Shown piece after piece: positions 25,276 to 34,772 of a stretch of DNA of 64,000 nucleotides. Both the position numbers and the translations under genes were made by a program. The stretch's first letter is position 1, and each line of letters begins with the position of its first letter. The notes beneath the pieces are model-generated. The model did no database searches, had not been told where the DNA came from, and saw nothing but the letters and a program-made list of their open reading frames with translations. This DNA is from Franzmannia pantelleriensis (lineage in GTDB: Bacteria > Pseudomonadota > Gammaproteobacteria > Pseudomonadales > Halomonadaceae): assembly GCF_900102875.1 (NCBI RefSeq), contig NZ_FNGH01000006.1:186001-250000 (forward strand). Direction: 5' to 3'.

Positions 25276-26326
25276 TATCGGATTCCTTGGCTTGCGGCGT
25301 TGACCCTTTGACGAAAGTTTCCTTGGCCGGCTTGGATGGCGAAGCATGCTCGATCAGGCTGTTGACGCGCAGCGCGCGCTGACCGTGTTGGCTGCCGTAT
25401 TCGCAGCGCATCACCGGCACCCCGTCGACGCGGGCGGTGACGATTTCCGGCAGTTCGATAGGCAGCACGTCGCCGACCTCGAGTGACATCACGCGGCCGA
25501 TGCTGCTGGGAATATCGACGAAGTCGGCGATCAGCTCGACGTGGGAGCGCTTGATCTCACCGGCCATGCGCTGGCCCCACTGCCGCTCCTCTTCGGGGTG
25601 GCTGTCGGTGAGCGGGCCACTCAGCTGTTCGCGCAGCGGCTCGATCATCGAGTAGGGCATGCAGATCTGGAAATCGCTGGTCAGGTTGCCGACTTCCAGA
25701 TGGAAGGTGCTGTTGACCACGATCTCGTTGGGCGAGTTGGTGATGTTGGCGAACTTGACCTGCATCTCGGAGCGCAGGAATTCCACCTCCAGCGGGTATA
25801 CCGAGCGCCAGGCTTCCTGGTAGGCGTCGATGGCGAGGTTGAGAAGACGCCGAATGATGCGCTGCTCGGTGTGGGTGAATTCGCGGCCTTCCGACTTGGT
25901 GAGAAAGCGCCCGTCGCCGCCGAACAGGTTGTCGACCACCATGAATACCAGGCTGGGCGGAAATACTACCAGCGCCGAGCCGCGCAGCGGCTTGAGGGCC
26001 ACCAGGTTGAGATTGGTGGGCACCGGCACGTTGCGGGCGAAGTCGCTGTAGCTCTGGTAGCGCACGGTGTCGACGGTGATGTCGGCACTGCGCCGCAGCA
26101 GGTTGAACAGGCTCATCCGGAAGTGGCGCGCGAAGCGTTCGTTGATGATATCCAGGGCGTGCAGACGCTCGCGAATGACCCGGTGCTGCGTGGCCGGATC
26201 ATAGGGGCGAATGCGCGCGTCGCTGTCGCTACCCTTGCTGTCGCTAGGGGCGGACTCTTCTTCGCCGCTGACGCCCTTGAGCAGGGCGTCGATCTCTTCC
26301 TGAGAGAGCAGGTCGTCTTGGGACAT
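25268..26326 (-). CDS. fliM: FliM, flagellar motor switch protein
   Basis: FliM is the C-ring subunit that binds phosphorylated CheY and sets rotation direction. The 352-residue protein has the CheY-binding N-terminal peptide (DLLSQEEIDALLKGV). The middle CheC-like domain begins near YDPATQHRVIRERLHALDIINERFARHFRMSLFNLLRR and includes LVFMVVDNLFGGDGR. The C-terminal part is FliN-like (VLPIELPEIVTARVDGVPVMRCEYG). All three parts are intact. Eight bases overlap fliN; 47 bases separate it from fliL. Confidence 0.95.
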   Translation of the reverse strand: MSQDDLLSQEEIDALLKGVSGEEESAPSDSKGSDSDARIRPYDPATQHRVIRERLHALDIINERFARHFRMSLFNLLRRSADITVDTVRYQSYSDFARNVPVPTNLNLVALKPLRGSALVVFPPSLVFMVVDNLFGGDGRFLTKSEGREFTHTEQRIIRRLLNLAIDAYQEAWRSVYPLEVEFLRSEMQVKFANITNSPNEIVVNSTFHLEVGNLTSDFQICMPYSMIEPLREQLSGPLTDSHPEEERQWGQRMAGEIKRSHVELIADFVDIPSSIGRVMSLEVGDVLPIELPEIVTARVDGVPVMRCEYGSQHGQRALRVNSLIEHASPSKPAKETFVKGSTPQAKESDND

Positions 26327-26373
26327 GGCGCTATTGCACTTCTCGGTGAAGACTCAAGGGTTCAGCGTCGCGG

Positions 26374-26859
26374 TCACTGGACGATGAATTCGGTGTAGAG
26401 CACGTCATTGACCATCAGCGAGGGCTGCGGGTCGGTCAGCGGCTGGTCGAACAGTGCCAGGATCTCGGCCGACAGCTGTTGCTTGCCCTCTGGGCTGGTC
26501 AACGCCTCGGCCTGCTGGCTGGTGAGCAGCATCAGCAGCCGGCTGCGAACCTGCGGCATGTGCTCTTCGATCAGCTCGCGGGTGGTCTCGTTGCCGACCC
26601 GCAGCGACAGCCCGATGTACAGCAGCCGCTGGTCGTAGTGGCGACTCTGCAGGTTGACCGTGAACGGATTGATGTCGACGAAGATCGGCGCCGGGGCGCG
26701 GGGATCTTCGACGGCGGCTTGGACGTTATCCGTCTCGGAGCCGTCGCGGTTGTCCATCATGTAGTACATGGCGGCCGAGCTACCCATCGAGAACAGGATG
26801 ATCAGGAGCCCGATGATCCACCAGGGTTTGCGGCTACCCGCGCTGCGATTCTTTGCCAT
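26374..26859 (-). CDS. fliL: FliL, flagellar stator-associated protein
   Basis: FliL is a single-pass inner-membrane protein that surrounds and supports the stators. The 161-residue product has a basic N-terminus, one transmembrane helix (WWIIGLLIILFSMGSSAAMYYMM, about residues 13-35), and a periplasmic FliL domain with IFVDINPFTVNLQSRHYDQRLLYIGLSLRV and the ending VNDVLYTEFIVQ. The ribosome site is weak. It is the first gene of the fliLMNOPQR run. A terminator and a sigma-28-like promoter lie between it and fliK, which implies separate control from fliF-K. Confidence 0.92.
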   Translation of the reverse strand: MAKNRSAGSRKPWWIIGLLIILFSMGSSAAMYYMMDNRDGSETDNVQAAVEDPRAPAPIFVDINPFTVNLQSRHYDQRLLYIGLSLRVGNETTRELIEEHMPQVRSRLLMLLTSQQAEALTSPEGKQQLSAEILALFDQPLTDPQPSLMVNDVLYTEFIVQ

Positions 26860-27010
26860 TGTCTTGCCACCGTTGGATGGGCGCCCCCAGGGGGCATTCC
26901 AGAAAGCAGTATGGCGATAGCCGTGCCATCGCCATGGTTCGAAAAGGCTGGCCTAAACCGCGTATCTTGGCGCTTTGCCAAAAAGCGATGGCCCTTGACC
27001 TCATGAGGAG

Positions 27011-27037
27011 TTATCGGCCGGGGGGATGAGAGATTGA
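27011..27037 (-). promoter_or_regulatory. Sigma-28-type promoter upstream of fliL
   Basis: Reading leftward, TCAATCTC (27030-27037), eleven bases, then the perfect -10 box GCCGATAA (27011-27018). The TCAA variant of -35 is the same as in the flgM promoter, with the same 15-base TCAA-to-box distance. It lies 152 bases before fliL, after the fliK terminator. Between it and fliL there is also an inverted repeat TTGGC-N5-GCCAA. Confidence 0.62.
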
Positions 27038-27048
27038 GGGTGGTGGGG

Positions 27049-27070
27049 AAAATGCCCCGTCATGCGGGGC
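27049..27070 (-). terminator. Intrinsic terminator after fliK
   Basis: Leftward hairpin GCCCCG / CGGGGC with a five-base loop, followed by ATTTT. It begins two bases after the fliK stop and would end the fliF-K transcript. Confidence 0.65.
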
Positions 27071-27071
27071 C

Positions 27072-28442
27072 TCATGCATAGAGATCGACGCGGCCGTCGA
27101 GGTCGAGGGAGCGTGCCGGGGGCGCTTGGTGGTCGCCCTCGTCGCTGCCGTCTGGGGTGTCATTCGGCTGGCTTCCGGATGCGCCGTTACCGCCGCCGTT
27201 GGCGAATTGCATCTCGCCCTGCTGGCCGCCAGCGTGTTCGCCGACCATCGCTTCGCTGAGTGAGATACCCTGCTCCTCGAGGGCTTCACGCAGCTGTGGG
27301 ATGGCCTGCTCGACCGCGGCGCGAACCTGGGCATGGGCGGAGAGGAACTGCGCCTGGGCGCCGCTCTCGCCCATCTTGAGGCTCACCGACAGCGGCCCGA
27401 GTTCGGCGGGGTTGAGGCGCAGTTCGACGCGTTGGTCGCCGCGCTGGGTGAGGTTGACCAGCTGCTGGCCGAGCTGCTGCTGCCACTGTTGACTGGCCAC
27501 CGGCGCGTTGAGCGCTGCGCCATTGGGGCTGGCCGCGGGCTGACCCTGAGGCTGCGGGCTGGCGGTGGTGCCCTGGGCGCTGGCGGCGCCTGGTGCCAGG
27601 ACGCCTTGGTTCTCGCCGCTGGCTGTGTTGGGGGCCTCGCCGCGCCCGGCGAGCGCGGCGAATAGCGGCGTGTCACTGCCTGGCTGTGATGCTGAGGGTG
27701 CCGGCTGGGCTGTGGCGCCGCTGGTGGCGCTGAGACTGGCAGTGGGCGCGGCCTGGGCGGCGCTGCGCAGTGCCTGCTGGGTGATCTCGGTGAGTGCGTC
27801 GCGGCCACTGCCCTTGGCTTCGCGTGCCGCTGCGGGGTCGAGCAGCAGGGGCTCGGCATCGATCCGTAGCGGGCGCACCTCTGCTTCCGCGTGGCCGGGG
27901 GCGCGGGACTGCAGGGCGGCCAGCTCGGCGCCGGGCTGCTTGGTGAGCACTTTGCCAGTCTCGGCCTGCGGCCGGCCGGCAGCGTCGATCAGCGCCATGC
28001 GCTGGCGGACCTCGGCGAGTAGCGCCGACTCCTCATCCGCGCTCAGCGTTACCGTGTTTGTCATCGGCCGCTGTGTGGCGGTGTCATTGAGCAGTGCTTC
28101 CAGGGCGGCGAGGGGCGCTGCTTCCAGGGCGGCGAGAGGCGCTAGGTCGTCCATGCCGGCGGCATCGTCCATTACGTCTTCAAGCAGCGCCATCATCTCG
28201 CTCTCGGCGTCGCCTTCAGTTAGCCCTTCGGCCAGCGCCGCAAGCTCGGGAGGCAGTTCGCCATCGGCACTCAGCGGGTGCTTACCCTGAGCCTCACCCA
28301 GCAGCTGGGTGAGGCCGGCGCCTTGGGCGGCGCGGCTGAGCTGTTCGGCGAAGGCGCTATCGGCGGGCAGCTTGCTGCCGGGCTGGGCCTGGACGGCCTT
28401 GCCGGTGCCGGCTTGAGCCGTTAGAAGCGCGGTGATGTCCAT
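27072..28442 (-). CDS. fliK: FliK, hook-length control protein
   Basis: FliK measures the hook and switches export from hook to filament subunits. From ATG 28442 (AGGAGGCACTAT leader) it has 456 residues. The N-terminal two thirds are alanine- and proline-rich and weakly conserved, as expected of a molecular ruler. The C-terminal Flg_hook domain is clear: LGQQLVNLTQRGDQRVELRLNPAELGPLSVSLKM, then AQFLSAHAQVRAAVEQAIPQLREALEEQGISLSEAMV. A longer frame upstream to 28799 lies over fliJ and is rejected. A 24-base tandem repeat in the ruler part doubles the segment APLAALEA. Confidence 0.92.
   Translation of the reverse strand: MDITALLTAQAGTGKAVQAQPGSKLPADSAFAEQLSRAAQGAGLTQLLGEAQGKHPLSADGELPPELAALAEGLTEGDAESEMMALLEDVMDDAAGMDDLAPLAALEAAPLAALEALLNDTATQRPMTNTVTLSADEESALLAEVRQRMALIDAAGRPQAETGKVLTKQPGAELAALQSRAPGHAEAEVRPLRIDAEPLLLDPAAAREAKGSGRDALTEITQQALRSAAQAAPTASLSATSGATAQPAPSASQPGSDTPLFAALAGRGEAPNTASGENQGVLAPGAASAQGTTASPQPQGQPAASPNGAALNAPVASQQWQQQLGQQLVNLTQRGDQRVELRLNPAELGPLSVSLKMGESGAQAQFLSAHAQVRAAVEQAIPQLREALEEQGISLSEAMVGEHAGGQQGEMQFANGGGNGASGSQPNDTPDGSDEGDHQAPPARSLDLDGRVDLYA
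28095..28142 (-). repeat. 24-bp tandem repeat inside fliK
   Basis: Two adjacent 24-base units (28095-28118 and 28119-28142) differ at one base and encode the eight-residue unit APLAALEA twice. Gain or loss of a unit would keep the frame and change the length of the FliK ruler region by eight residues. Confidence 0.85.
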
Positions 28443-28455
28443 ATAGTGCCTCCTG

Positions 28456-28917
28456 TCAGTGGCTTTCGTCTTGCTCGCGGCGGCGACGCAGCATGGCGTT
28501 GGCGCTGAGTTCATCATTGACGCGCTGCTCGTGGCGTTGGGCCTTCTGGCGGATTTGGGCGGCGCGGCGGCTGGCCAGAGTATCGTAGGAAGAAAGCTTG
28601 CGCTGCTCCTGCTGCCAGTGCTGCTGGCTCGAGGCGACGCGCTGCTCCTGCTCGCCGAGTGCCTGCTTGGCGCGGGCGATAGCAGCGTCCAGTGACGCCA
28701 GGAACTGCTGGTAGTTATGCATGGTGGCCGGGTCGATGCCAGCATGCATAGCGTCCTGCAGGCGCTGGGCGTACTCCAGTCGGTAGCGGCCCAGCGCATC
28801 GAGCTGGGCCACGGTGTGCTGCTGAGTACGGCGCTCGTTGGCGAGTGCCATGCCGGCGTTGTCGCGCGCCTCTTTGGCCAGATCGAGCAGGGTATCGAGC
28901 GGTTGCTGTTGCGTCAT
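28456..28917 (-). CDS. fliJ: FliJ, export chaperone-escort protein
   Basis: FliJ is a small coiled-coil protein that sits in the FliI ATPase ring like a stalk and recycles export chaperones. The 153-residue product is almost wholly helical and charged (RRTQQHTVAQLDALGRYRLEYAQRLQDAM...QHWQQEQRKLSSYDTLASRR). This matches the FliJ pattern of an antiparallel two-helix coil. It begins directly after the fliI stop with no gap and ends 13 bases before fliK. Confidence 0.9.
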   Translation of the reverse strand: MTQQQPLDTLLDLAKEARDNAGMALANERRTQQHTVAQLDALGRYRLEYAQRLQDAMHAGIDPATMHNYQQFLASLDAAIARAKQALGEQEQRVASSQQHWQQEQRKLSSYDTLASRRAAQIRQKAQRHEQRVNDELSANAMLRRRREQDESH

Positions 28918-30300
28918 TTAGGCCCCTCCAATGAGTGCTGACATCGACTGTTGCGACTGGGCGACCGTGGCCTGCTCGTCGATCCGCTGCTGCAGGAACT
29001 GCTCTAGATGTGGGTAGATCTGTACGGCCTGGTCGAGCTGTGGGTCGTGGCCGGCGCTGTAGGCGCCGACGCTGATCAGGTCGCGGTTGCGCTGGAAACG
29101 TGAAAATAACTGCTTGAACTGCTGCGCCTGGCGCTGCTGGCCGGGATCGACGATAGCGGTCATGGCGCGGCTGATCGAAGCTTCGATGTCGATGGCCGGG
29201 TAGTGGCCTGACTCGGCCAGGGTGCGCGACAGTACGATATGGCCGTCGAGGATCGCCCGCGCCGAGTCGGCGATGGGGTCCTGCTGATCGTCGCCTTCGG
29301 TGAGCACGGTATAAAAGGCGGTGATCGAGCCACCGCCGCGCTCGGCGTTTCCTGCGCGCTCCACCAGCCCCGGCAGTTTGGCGAACACCGAGGGCGGATA
29401 GCCCTTGGTGGCCGGCGGCTCGCCAATGGCCAGAGCGATCTCGCGCTGGGCCATGGCGTAGCGGGTCAGTGAGTCCATGATCAACAGTACGTTGCGGCCG
29501 GCATCGCGAAAGCCTTCGGCCAGGCGCGTGGCGTAGGAGGCGCCCTGCAGGCGTTGCAGCGGTGAGGTGTCGGCGGGGGCGGCGACCACCACGGCGCGGC
29601 GGCGGCCTTCCTCGCCGAGGATGTTGTCAATGAAATCCTGTACTTCGCGGCCGCGCTCGCCGATCAGACCGACCACGATCACATCGGCTTGGGTGTAGCG
29701 GGCCATCATGCCCAACAGTACCGACTTGCCGACGCCGGAGCCGGCGAACAGCCCCATGCGCTGGCCGCGGCCGACGCTGAGCAACGCATTGATGGCGCGA
29801 ATGCCGACGTCGATCTGGGCGTCGATGGGCGCCCGCGACAGCGGGTTGAGCGGTGGGGTGGCCAGCGGGGCGAACGGGGCGTCCTCGAGGGGGCCCTGAT
29901 CGTCCAGGGGGCGGCCATTGCCGTCGACCACGCGGCCCAGCAGTGAATCACCGATCGGGAAGCGCCGGGCATTGCCGCCGTCGCTGTCGGTGAGCGGTAG
30001 CACCCGGGCGCCGGGGGAGAGCCCGCTGATCTCGGCCAGCGGCATTAGAAACAGCTTGTCGCCGGAAAAGCCCACGACTTCGGCTTCGGCGTAGTGGGTA
30101 CCGCCCGGGCCGCTAAGCTCGATGCGACAACCGCTGCCCAGTGCCACCTTGAGCCCCACCGCCTCGAGCACCATGCCGGTGGCGCGCACGATGCGCCCGC
30201 TGGCGCGGTAGTGGGGCACTGCCTCGATACGCGCACCGACCCGTGAAAGGGTCTGCTGCCAGTGGGCCTGGTGGCGATTGTGGGCGGCGGCGTCAGTCAT
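28918..30300 (-). CDS. fliI: FliI, flagellar export ATPase
   Basis: FliI is the cytoplasmic ATPase that energises early steps of flagellar type III export and is related to the F1 beta subunit. From ATG 30300 it has 460 residues. Walker A is AGSGVGKS at 186-193; the following [14 protein letters not shown], Walker [21 protein letters not shown], and the [22 protein letters not shown] segment are all intact. Its start overlaps the fliH stop by eight bases (ATGACTGA). An upstream GTG or ATG giving 13 more residues has no support. Confidence 0.96.
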   Translation of the reverse strand: MTDAAAHNRHQAHWQQTLSRVGARIEAVPHYRASGRIVRATGMVLEAVGLKVALGSGCRIELSGPGGTHYAEAEVVGFSGDKLFLMPLAEISGLSPGARVLPLTDSDGGNARRFPIGDSLLGRVVDGNGRPLDDQGPLEDAPFAPLATPPLNPLSRAPIDAQIDVGIRAINALLSVGRGQRMGLFAGSGVGKSVLLGMMARYTQADVIVVGLIGERGREVQDFIDNILGEEGRRRAVVVAAPADTSPLQRLQGASYATRLAEGFRDAGRNVLLIMDSLTRYAMAQREIALAIGEPPATKGYPPSVFAKLPGLVERAGNAERGGGSITAFYTVLTEGDDQQDPIADSARAILDGHIVLSRTLAESGHYPAIDIEASISRAMTAIVDPGQQRQAQQFKQLFSRFQRNRDLISVGAYSAGHDPQLDQAVQIYPHLEQFLQQRIDEQATVAQSQQSMSALIGGA

Positions 30301-31063
30301 CGCTGGCCTCCTCGTCGCTGGCCGTCTGGCTGTCATCACCGCGCGCGCTGGGGCTCTGCTTGCGCTGGCGAATCATGGCGGTAATGGTGGCCCAGCGCCG
30401 CTCCCAGGTGGCGTCCAGCTCGCCGCTGGGGCTGGTTACGCGGCAGCCGCCGCGACTGATGGTGTCATCCGGCTGTAGCCGCCATCCGGCAGCGCTGAAT
30501 TCGTCGCCGAGGTGTGCCTTGACCAGGCTGAGATCAGCGGGGTGCAGCCACAGCCGCGGATGACCGCTGAGGGTTGGGTCGGCGTGGAGCAGCTCGCGAA
30601 CGATGTCGAGGATCTGCTCGGGGTGGGCGTCGAGCGCGTCGCCGGCAAGCTGGCGACCGGTGGTCAGTGCCAGCTCCACCAGATCGTCGGCAATCTCGTG
30701 GTCGAGCTGGGTCAGCGCGTCGCTGAAGTGCTGCGCCAGCGGGGCGAGAGGCGCCAGGGTCTTCTTTGTCTGATGCTTGAGCTCCGTCTCGCCGGCCTCG
30801 CGACCCTCGGCCAGGCCCTGCTCGTAGCCGGCCTGGTAGCCCTCGGCCTGGCCGGCGGCAAAGCCTTCCTGACGGGCTTCCTCGCGAACTTTTTCGCGCA
30901 GCGCCTCGATCTCGGCGTTGCGCTGGAACGCCTGCTGGCGGATCGCCTCGCGGCGCTTGCGTTCGCGCTCCTGCTGGTCGCGCTGGGGTTGGCCCAGCTC
31001 GTCCATCTGCCAGCGCCGCCAGGCGTCGTCGCGATCATCGAGATCGCGCCAGGCGTCAGACAT
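30293..31063 (-). CDS. fliH: FliH, flagellar export ATPase regulator
   Basis: FliH dimers bind FliI and link it to the C ring. From ATG 31063 it has 256 residues; a GTG at 31078 would add five. The N-terminus is charged and helical. The middle carries glycine-spaced repeats typical of FliH ([25 protein letters not shown], GxxxG pattern). The C-terminal domain ([17 protein letters not shown]..., [18 protein letters not shown]) is homologous to the stator of V/F-type ATPases. It overlaps fliG by eight bases and fliI by eight bases. Confidence 0.93.
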   Translation of the reverse strand: MSDAWRDLDDRDDAWRRWQMDELGQPQRDQQERERKRREAIRQQAFQRNAEIEALREKVREEARQEGFAAGQAEGYQAGYEQGLAEGREAGETELKHQTKKTLAPLAPLAQHFSDALTQLDHEIADDLVELALTTGRQLAGDALDAHPEQILDIVRELLHADPTLSGHPRLWLHPADLSLVKAHLGDEFSAAGWRLQPDDTISRGGCRVTSPSGELDATWERRWATITAMIRQRKQSPSARGDDSQTASDEEASDD

Positions 31064-32066
31064 AGGTGTCGTCTCCACCGCTCAGGACGATTTCGCCGGC
31101 GTCTGACAGACGCCGTACCACCTGCAAGATGGTCTTCTGCTCGGCCTCGACCTGAGACACACGGATCGGGCCGCGGGCTTCCATGTCTTCCTGCATCATC
31201 TGGGCGGCACGCTGTGACATGTTGCGCATGAACTTTTCCATCAGCGCGTCTGGCGCACCCTTGAGGGCAATCACCAGCGAGTTGGTGTCGATCTCCTTGA
31301 GCACCATCTGGATGGCGCGATTGTCGAGGTCGAGCAGGTTCTCGAACAGGAACATCTCGTCGATGATTTTCTGAGCCAGATCCTCGCTGTGGGCGCGGAC
31401 CGTCTCGATCACCACCTCTTCCTGACTGGAGTTCATCAGGTTGAGGATCTCGGCGGCGGTTCTTACGCCGCCCATCTTGCTGCGCTTCAGGTTCTGGCCG
31501 TCGAGCATGCCGCCGAGGACTTCGGTGAGCTCTTGCAGCGCCGCTGGCTGCACGCCGCTGAAGGTGGCGATGCGCAGGACTACGTCGTTGCGCAGCTTGT
31601 CGTCGAAGTGTTCGAGGATATCGGCTGCCTGGTTGCGCTCAAGATGCACCAGGATGGTGGCAATGATCTGCGGATGTTCGTCGCGGATCATCTCGGCCAC
31701 CAACGAGCCTTCCATCAAGTTGAGCGAGTCGATGCCCGAGCTGGTGCTGGTGGTCTCGAGGATGTCTTCGATCAGGCTCGAGGCGCGCTCGTTGCCCAAC
31801 GCCTTGGTCAGCACCGAGCGGATATGGTCGCTGGAGTGCAGGTTGATGGCGGTGAACTGCTCGGACTCGTCATTGAAGTCGTTGAGCACCTGACGCATCT
31901 CCTCGTGGGAGACCTGGTCGAGGGTGGCCATCTCCTGGCTGATTTCCTGGACCTCGCGCGGGGCCAGGTATTTGAACACCTCGGCGGCGCTGTCCTCGTC
32001 GAGGGCGAGCAGCAGGATGGCGCTGCGTCGAGCGCCGCTCATGGGGATAGGGGCGGTCTTGCTCAT
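31056..32066 (-). CDS. fliG: FliG, flagellar motor switch rotor protein
   Basis: FliG couples the rotor to the stators and sits on FliF. The 336-residue protein has all three domains: N-terminal FliF-binding ([31 protein letters not shown]), the middle FliM-binding EHPQ motif ([17 protein letters not shown]), and the C-terminal torque domain ([33 protein letters not shown]). The charged residues that face the stator are present in the DDRA-like stretch, read here as LDNRAIQ. The start shares one base with the fliF stop. Confidence 0.96.
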   Translation of the reverse strand: MSKTAPIPMSGARRSAILLLALDEDSAAEVFKYLAPREVQEISQEMATLDQVSHEEMRQVLNDFNDESEQFTAINLHSSDHIRSVLTKALGNERASSLIEDILETTSTSSGIDSLNLMEGSLVAEMIRDEHPQIIATILVHLERNQAADILEHFDDKLRNDVVLRIATFSGVQPAALQELTEVLGGMLDGQNLKRSKMGGVRTAAEILNLMNSSQEEVVIETVRAHSEDLAQKIIDEMFLFENLLDLDNRAIQMVLKEIDTNSLVIALKGAPDALMEKFMRNMSQRAAQMMQEDMEARGPIRVSQVEAEQKTILQVVRRLSDAGEIVLSGGDDTYV

Positions 32067-33826
32067 CAGCTCTTGCCCTCGTCTTTTTGGATCCAGCTGC
32101 GCACGATCATGCCGATCAGGCGCGGGTCTTCCTGGGCCATCTCGCGTACGTCCTTGAGCTGCTGTTCGTAGGCCGAGGATTTGCGCTTCTTGCGCGGCGG
32201 CTCGTAGGTGCTCTCGTCCTCGAGCTGCTCGTGGCTATCGTCGTCCTCTTCGGGACCGCCCACGCTGGTGCGCAGGCCGGGTTCCGGCATGGCCACGGCG
32301 GCCAGCGGCTGCTCGGTGTAGCGCTTGATCAGCGGGCGCAGCAGCAGCAAGTAGAGCAGCAGGGCGATAAAGGCAATCAGCAGGTAGCGGCCGGCGCTGA
32401 TGGCCATGGCCCGGAGTTCCGGCGACTCCCACCAGGCGCGCTGCTCGAACTCTTCCTGATCGAGGGTGAAGGGACTGTTGACCACTTCGATCTCGTCGCC
32501 GCGTGCCTCGGAGAAGCCCATGGCCTGACGCACCAGGCGGTTGAGCTGGGCCAATTCGGGATCGCTGAGGGCGACGCGCTCGATCTCGCCGTCGTCGTTG
32601 GTCTCTTCGCGATAGTTGACCACCACCGCCACCGAGAGGCGATCGATCTGCCCGCGCCGGTGCTGGATGTGCGCGATGCTGCGGTCGACCTCATAGTTGA
32701 TGACGTTGCTGTGCTGCAGGTCGCTTGGGGCACCGCCCTCGGCGAGCTGTTCGTCATCGATGGGGTTGCCGTCTTCGTCGAGCGGTTGGTTGATCGGCGA
32801 GGGTGCGACGCCCGGCGGGGTATTGGTAAGCGCGCCGGGAATCCCCTGGGCGAGCTCTTCGCCGCCGCGGTATGAGGTATTCAGCTGCGAGCTGCGTACT
32901 GCCGCTTCGTTAGGCGCCTGGTTGGGGCCGTAGCGCTCGGAGGTCTCTTCGCGGCTGGAGAAGTCGATCTGGGCGGCGACCTGGGCGCGTACGTTCTGGC
33001 TGCCGAGGATCGGGGTCAGGATGTTCTCGATGCGGCGTTGGTAGGAACGCTCGACTTCGTCGATGTAGGCCAGCTGGGTGCCGTCGAGGTCGCGGCTGCT
33101 GCCACCGCGCTGGGAGAGCAGGCGCCCGGCCTGGTCGACCACGGTGACGTCGTCGGCGGAGAGTTCCGGCACGCTGCTCGAGACCATGTGAACGATGGAG
33201 TCGACCTGGCCCTCGCTGAGGCTGCGGCCGCCATGCAGAGTGAGCACGACCGAGGCCTTGGCCGGCTCGCGCTCGCGCACGAACACCGAGGGCTTGGCCA
33301 TGGCCAGGTGGATGCGCGCGCGGTTGACCGGGCCCAGGGATTCGATGGAGCGCGATAGCTCGCCCTCCAGGCCACGCTGGAAATTGACCTGTTCGGCGAA
33401 CTGGCTGACCCCGAAGGCCTGGTCGTCCATCAGCTCGAAGCCGACGTTGCCGCCCTGGGGCAGGCCCTGTTCGGCGAGCTGCAGGCGCAGGCTGTGGACC
33501 TGGTCGCTGGGGACGAGCAGGGCCTGGCCGCCGGAGCCCATCTGGTAATTGACGCCGCGGTTGTCTAGCTCGTTGATGATGCGACCGCCGTCGGCCTCGC
33601 TGAGATTGCTGTACAGCACGCGGTAGTCGGGGCTTCTGGCCCACAGCAGCAGGGCGATGATGATCGCGATGACCACCGCCACGGCGACCATCAACGGTAC
33701 CAGCGGGTTGGCGCGCAGCTGCTCGGCGAGCTTGGCGGTAGACAGGCCGCGTGCGCCGGCTGCGGCACCCTCGCTGCTGCGGCTGCCGGCGGCCTGAGCG
33801 CCAGCGTTGGTCTGGGCCTCGCTCAC
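32066..33826 (-). CDS. fliF: FliF, flagellar MS-ring protein
   Basis: FliF forms the MS ring in the inner membrane, the base on which the flagellum is built. The 586-residue protein starts with GTG after a strong AGGAGG site. A transmembrane helix ([23 protein letters not shown], about residues 39-61) is followed by the ring-building motifs [19 protein letters not shown] and [37 protein letters not shown] second helix ([18 protein letters not shown], around 455-475) precedes the FliG-binding tail rich in acidic residues. It is the first gene of the leftward fliF-K operon. Confidence 0.96.
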   Translation of the reverse strand: MSEAQTNAGAQAAGSRSSEGAAAGARGLSTAKLAEQLRANPLVPLMVAVAVVIAIIIALLLWARSPDYRVLYSNLSEADGGRIINELDNRGVNYQMGSGGQALLVPSDQVHSLRLQLAEQGLPQGGNVGFELMDDQAFGVSQFAEQVNFQRGLEGELSRSIESLGPVNRARIHLAMAKPSVFVREREPAKASVVLTLHGGRSLSEGQVDSIVHMVSSSVPELSADDVTVVDQAGRLLSQRGGSSRDLDGTQLAYIDEVERSYQRRIENILTPILGSQNVRAQVAAQIDFSSREETSERYGPNQAPNEAAVRSSQLNTSYRGGEELAQGIPGALTNTPPGVAPSPINQPLDEDGNPIDDEQLAEGGAPSDLQHSNVINYEVDRSIAHIQHRRGQIDRLSVAVVVNYREETNDDGEIERVALSDPELAQLNRLVRQAMGFSEARGDEIEVVNSPFTLDQEEFEQRAWWESPELRAMAISAGRYLLIAFIALLLYLLLLRPLIKRYTEQPLAAVAMPEPGLRTSVGGPEEDDDSHEQLEDESTYEPPRKKRKSSAYEQQLKDVREMAQEDPRLIGMIVRSWIQKDEGKS

Positions 33827-34075
33827 GGCGTGCCTCCTGCGGCTGTGAGGCGTTGCCCTATGTCGGTGTCGAAAATCATTGCGCCATCCGGCTCCACAAG
33901 CTGTCCGATTCGCCGCCTCCTTGGGCGGGCGGTCGTGTGATGACCGCCATTATGCGGAGGTAGGTAAAGGCTAAAGGGAAGAAAAGCCGGAGTTTTGCTC
34001 GCCAATTGATGCTTTGGTGGTGAGGCCTCCCTTGCTAGGCTTGCTGCCACGCTCTCCAACCAGTGAGTCGAGTGC
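33827..34075. other. Divergent fliF/fliE intergenic region
   Basis: These 249 bases must drive fliF leftward and fliE rightward. I looked for sigma-54 (GG-N10-GC) and sigma-28 boxes on both strands. TAAA and GCCGG at 33965-33990 are spaced wrongly, and no GG-N10-GC pair stands out. Promoters here remain unassigned. Confidence 0.5.
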
Positions 34076-34405
34076 ATGAGTACACCCGCGATTCAATCAG
34101 CCGTAGCGCAGATGCAGTCGATGGCGACCCAGGCCGCTGGCGCCCAGCACAAGGGGCAGCAGCTGTCGACGGCAGTTGGTCAAGGCGGCTTTGCCAACGA
34201 GCTGCAGGCCTCCATTCAGCGCATCAATCGCCTGCAGCAGACCGCCAGCGCCAAGGCCACGGCCTTCCAGTCCGGTGATCCGGACGTGGCGCTCAACGAC
34301 GTGATGGTCGATATGCAGAAGGCCAGCGTGGCGTTTCAGATGGGCGTGCAGGTGCGCAACCGTCTTGTCACGGCCTACAAAGACGTGATGAATATGCAGG
34401 TTTAG
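34076..34405 (+). CDS. fliE: FliE, MS-ring to rod junction protein
   Basis: FliE joins the MS ring to the proximal rod and is among the first substrates exported. The 109-residue product is all-helical with the family end GDPDVALNDVMVDMQKASVAFQMGVQVRNRLVTAYKDVMNMQV. It stands alone and diverges from fliF, which is common where fliE heads its own unit. The ribosome site is weak. A strong bidirectional hairpin lies 25 bases after the stop. Confidence 0.95.
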   Translation: MSTPAIQSAVAQMQSMATQAAGAQHKGQQLSTAVGQGGFANELQASIQRINRLQQTASAKATAFQSGDPDVALNDVMVDMQKASVAFQMGVQVRNRLVTAYKDVMNMQV

Positions 34406-34430
34406 CGGGGTTGCCTTGACCCTGACACCA

Positions 34431-34458
34431 CGCTGCCCGGCCATTTGGCCGGGCAGCG
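34431..34458. terminator. Bidirectional terminator between fliE and the DUF2789 gene
   Basis: Twelve-base perfect stem CGCTGCCCGGCC / GGCCGGGCAGCG with an ATTT loop, placed between two convergent genes. The T run is short (CCGTTT rightward), so it is likely a strong pause rather than a textbook terminator. Confidence 0.7.
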
Positions 34459-34473
34459 CCGTTTGGGATGGGG

Positions 34474-34710
34474 TCAGGCTTTGCGCAGCGAGGCATCGAG
34501 GTGGTCGACCACCTCGGCCCAGTCGGCGTCGTCTTCCAGTGCTTCGTGGAGAAAGTCGGCCTGCGCGCGGCTCCAGAAGGGGGCGTCGGGCAGTGGTAGC
34601 GCGTCGGGCAGCGGTGAGTGCTGCTCGATAAAGGCCTCGATCGAGGCGGCGTCTGCGGGCAGGCCGAGCTGTTCGAATAGCTCGCTGAAGTGATGTACCG
34701 GTGGCTGCAT
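34474..34710 (-). CDS. DUF2789 family small protein
   Basis: From ATG 34710 (GGAGACTGCC leader) this encodes 78 residues, acidic overall. The run HHFSELFEQLGLPADAASIEAFIEQHSPLPD, then APFWSRAQADFLHEALEDDADWAEVVDHLDASLR, matches what I recall of DUF2789 proteins of gammaproteobacteria. No biochemical function is known to me. It is predicted to be soluble and helical. It converges on fliE and lies 62 bases after the asparaginase gene stop in the same direction. Confidence 0.7.
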   Translation of the reverse strand: MQPPVHHFSELFEQLGLPADAASIEAFIEQHSPLPDALPLPDAPFWSRAQADFLHEALEDDADWAEVVDHLDASLRKA

Positions 34711-34772
34711 GGCAGTCTCCCTGGTAGACGACATGTCCCTACACCATAGCGGCTCGCGGCCGTCTCTGCCGG

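Noticed and set aside
26978-26993. TTGGC-N5-GCCAA inverted repeat upstream of fliL as a terminator
   Set aside because: Neither direction has a T run after the stem; kept only as a possible protein site.
28443-28799. N-terminal extension of fliK by 119 residues
   Set aside because: It runs antiregister over fliJ and an AGGAGG lies directly before the ATG at 28442.
33965-34036. Possible sigma-28 or sigma-54 promoter before fliE
   Set aside because: TAAA to GCCGG spacing is 17 or 10 instead of 15, and the GG and TTGC elements near 34019-34035 are not 10 bases apart.
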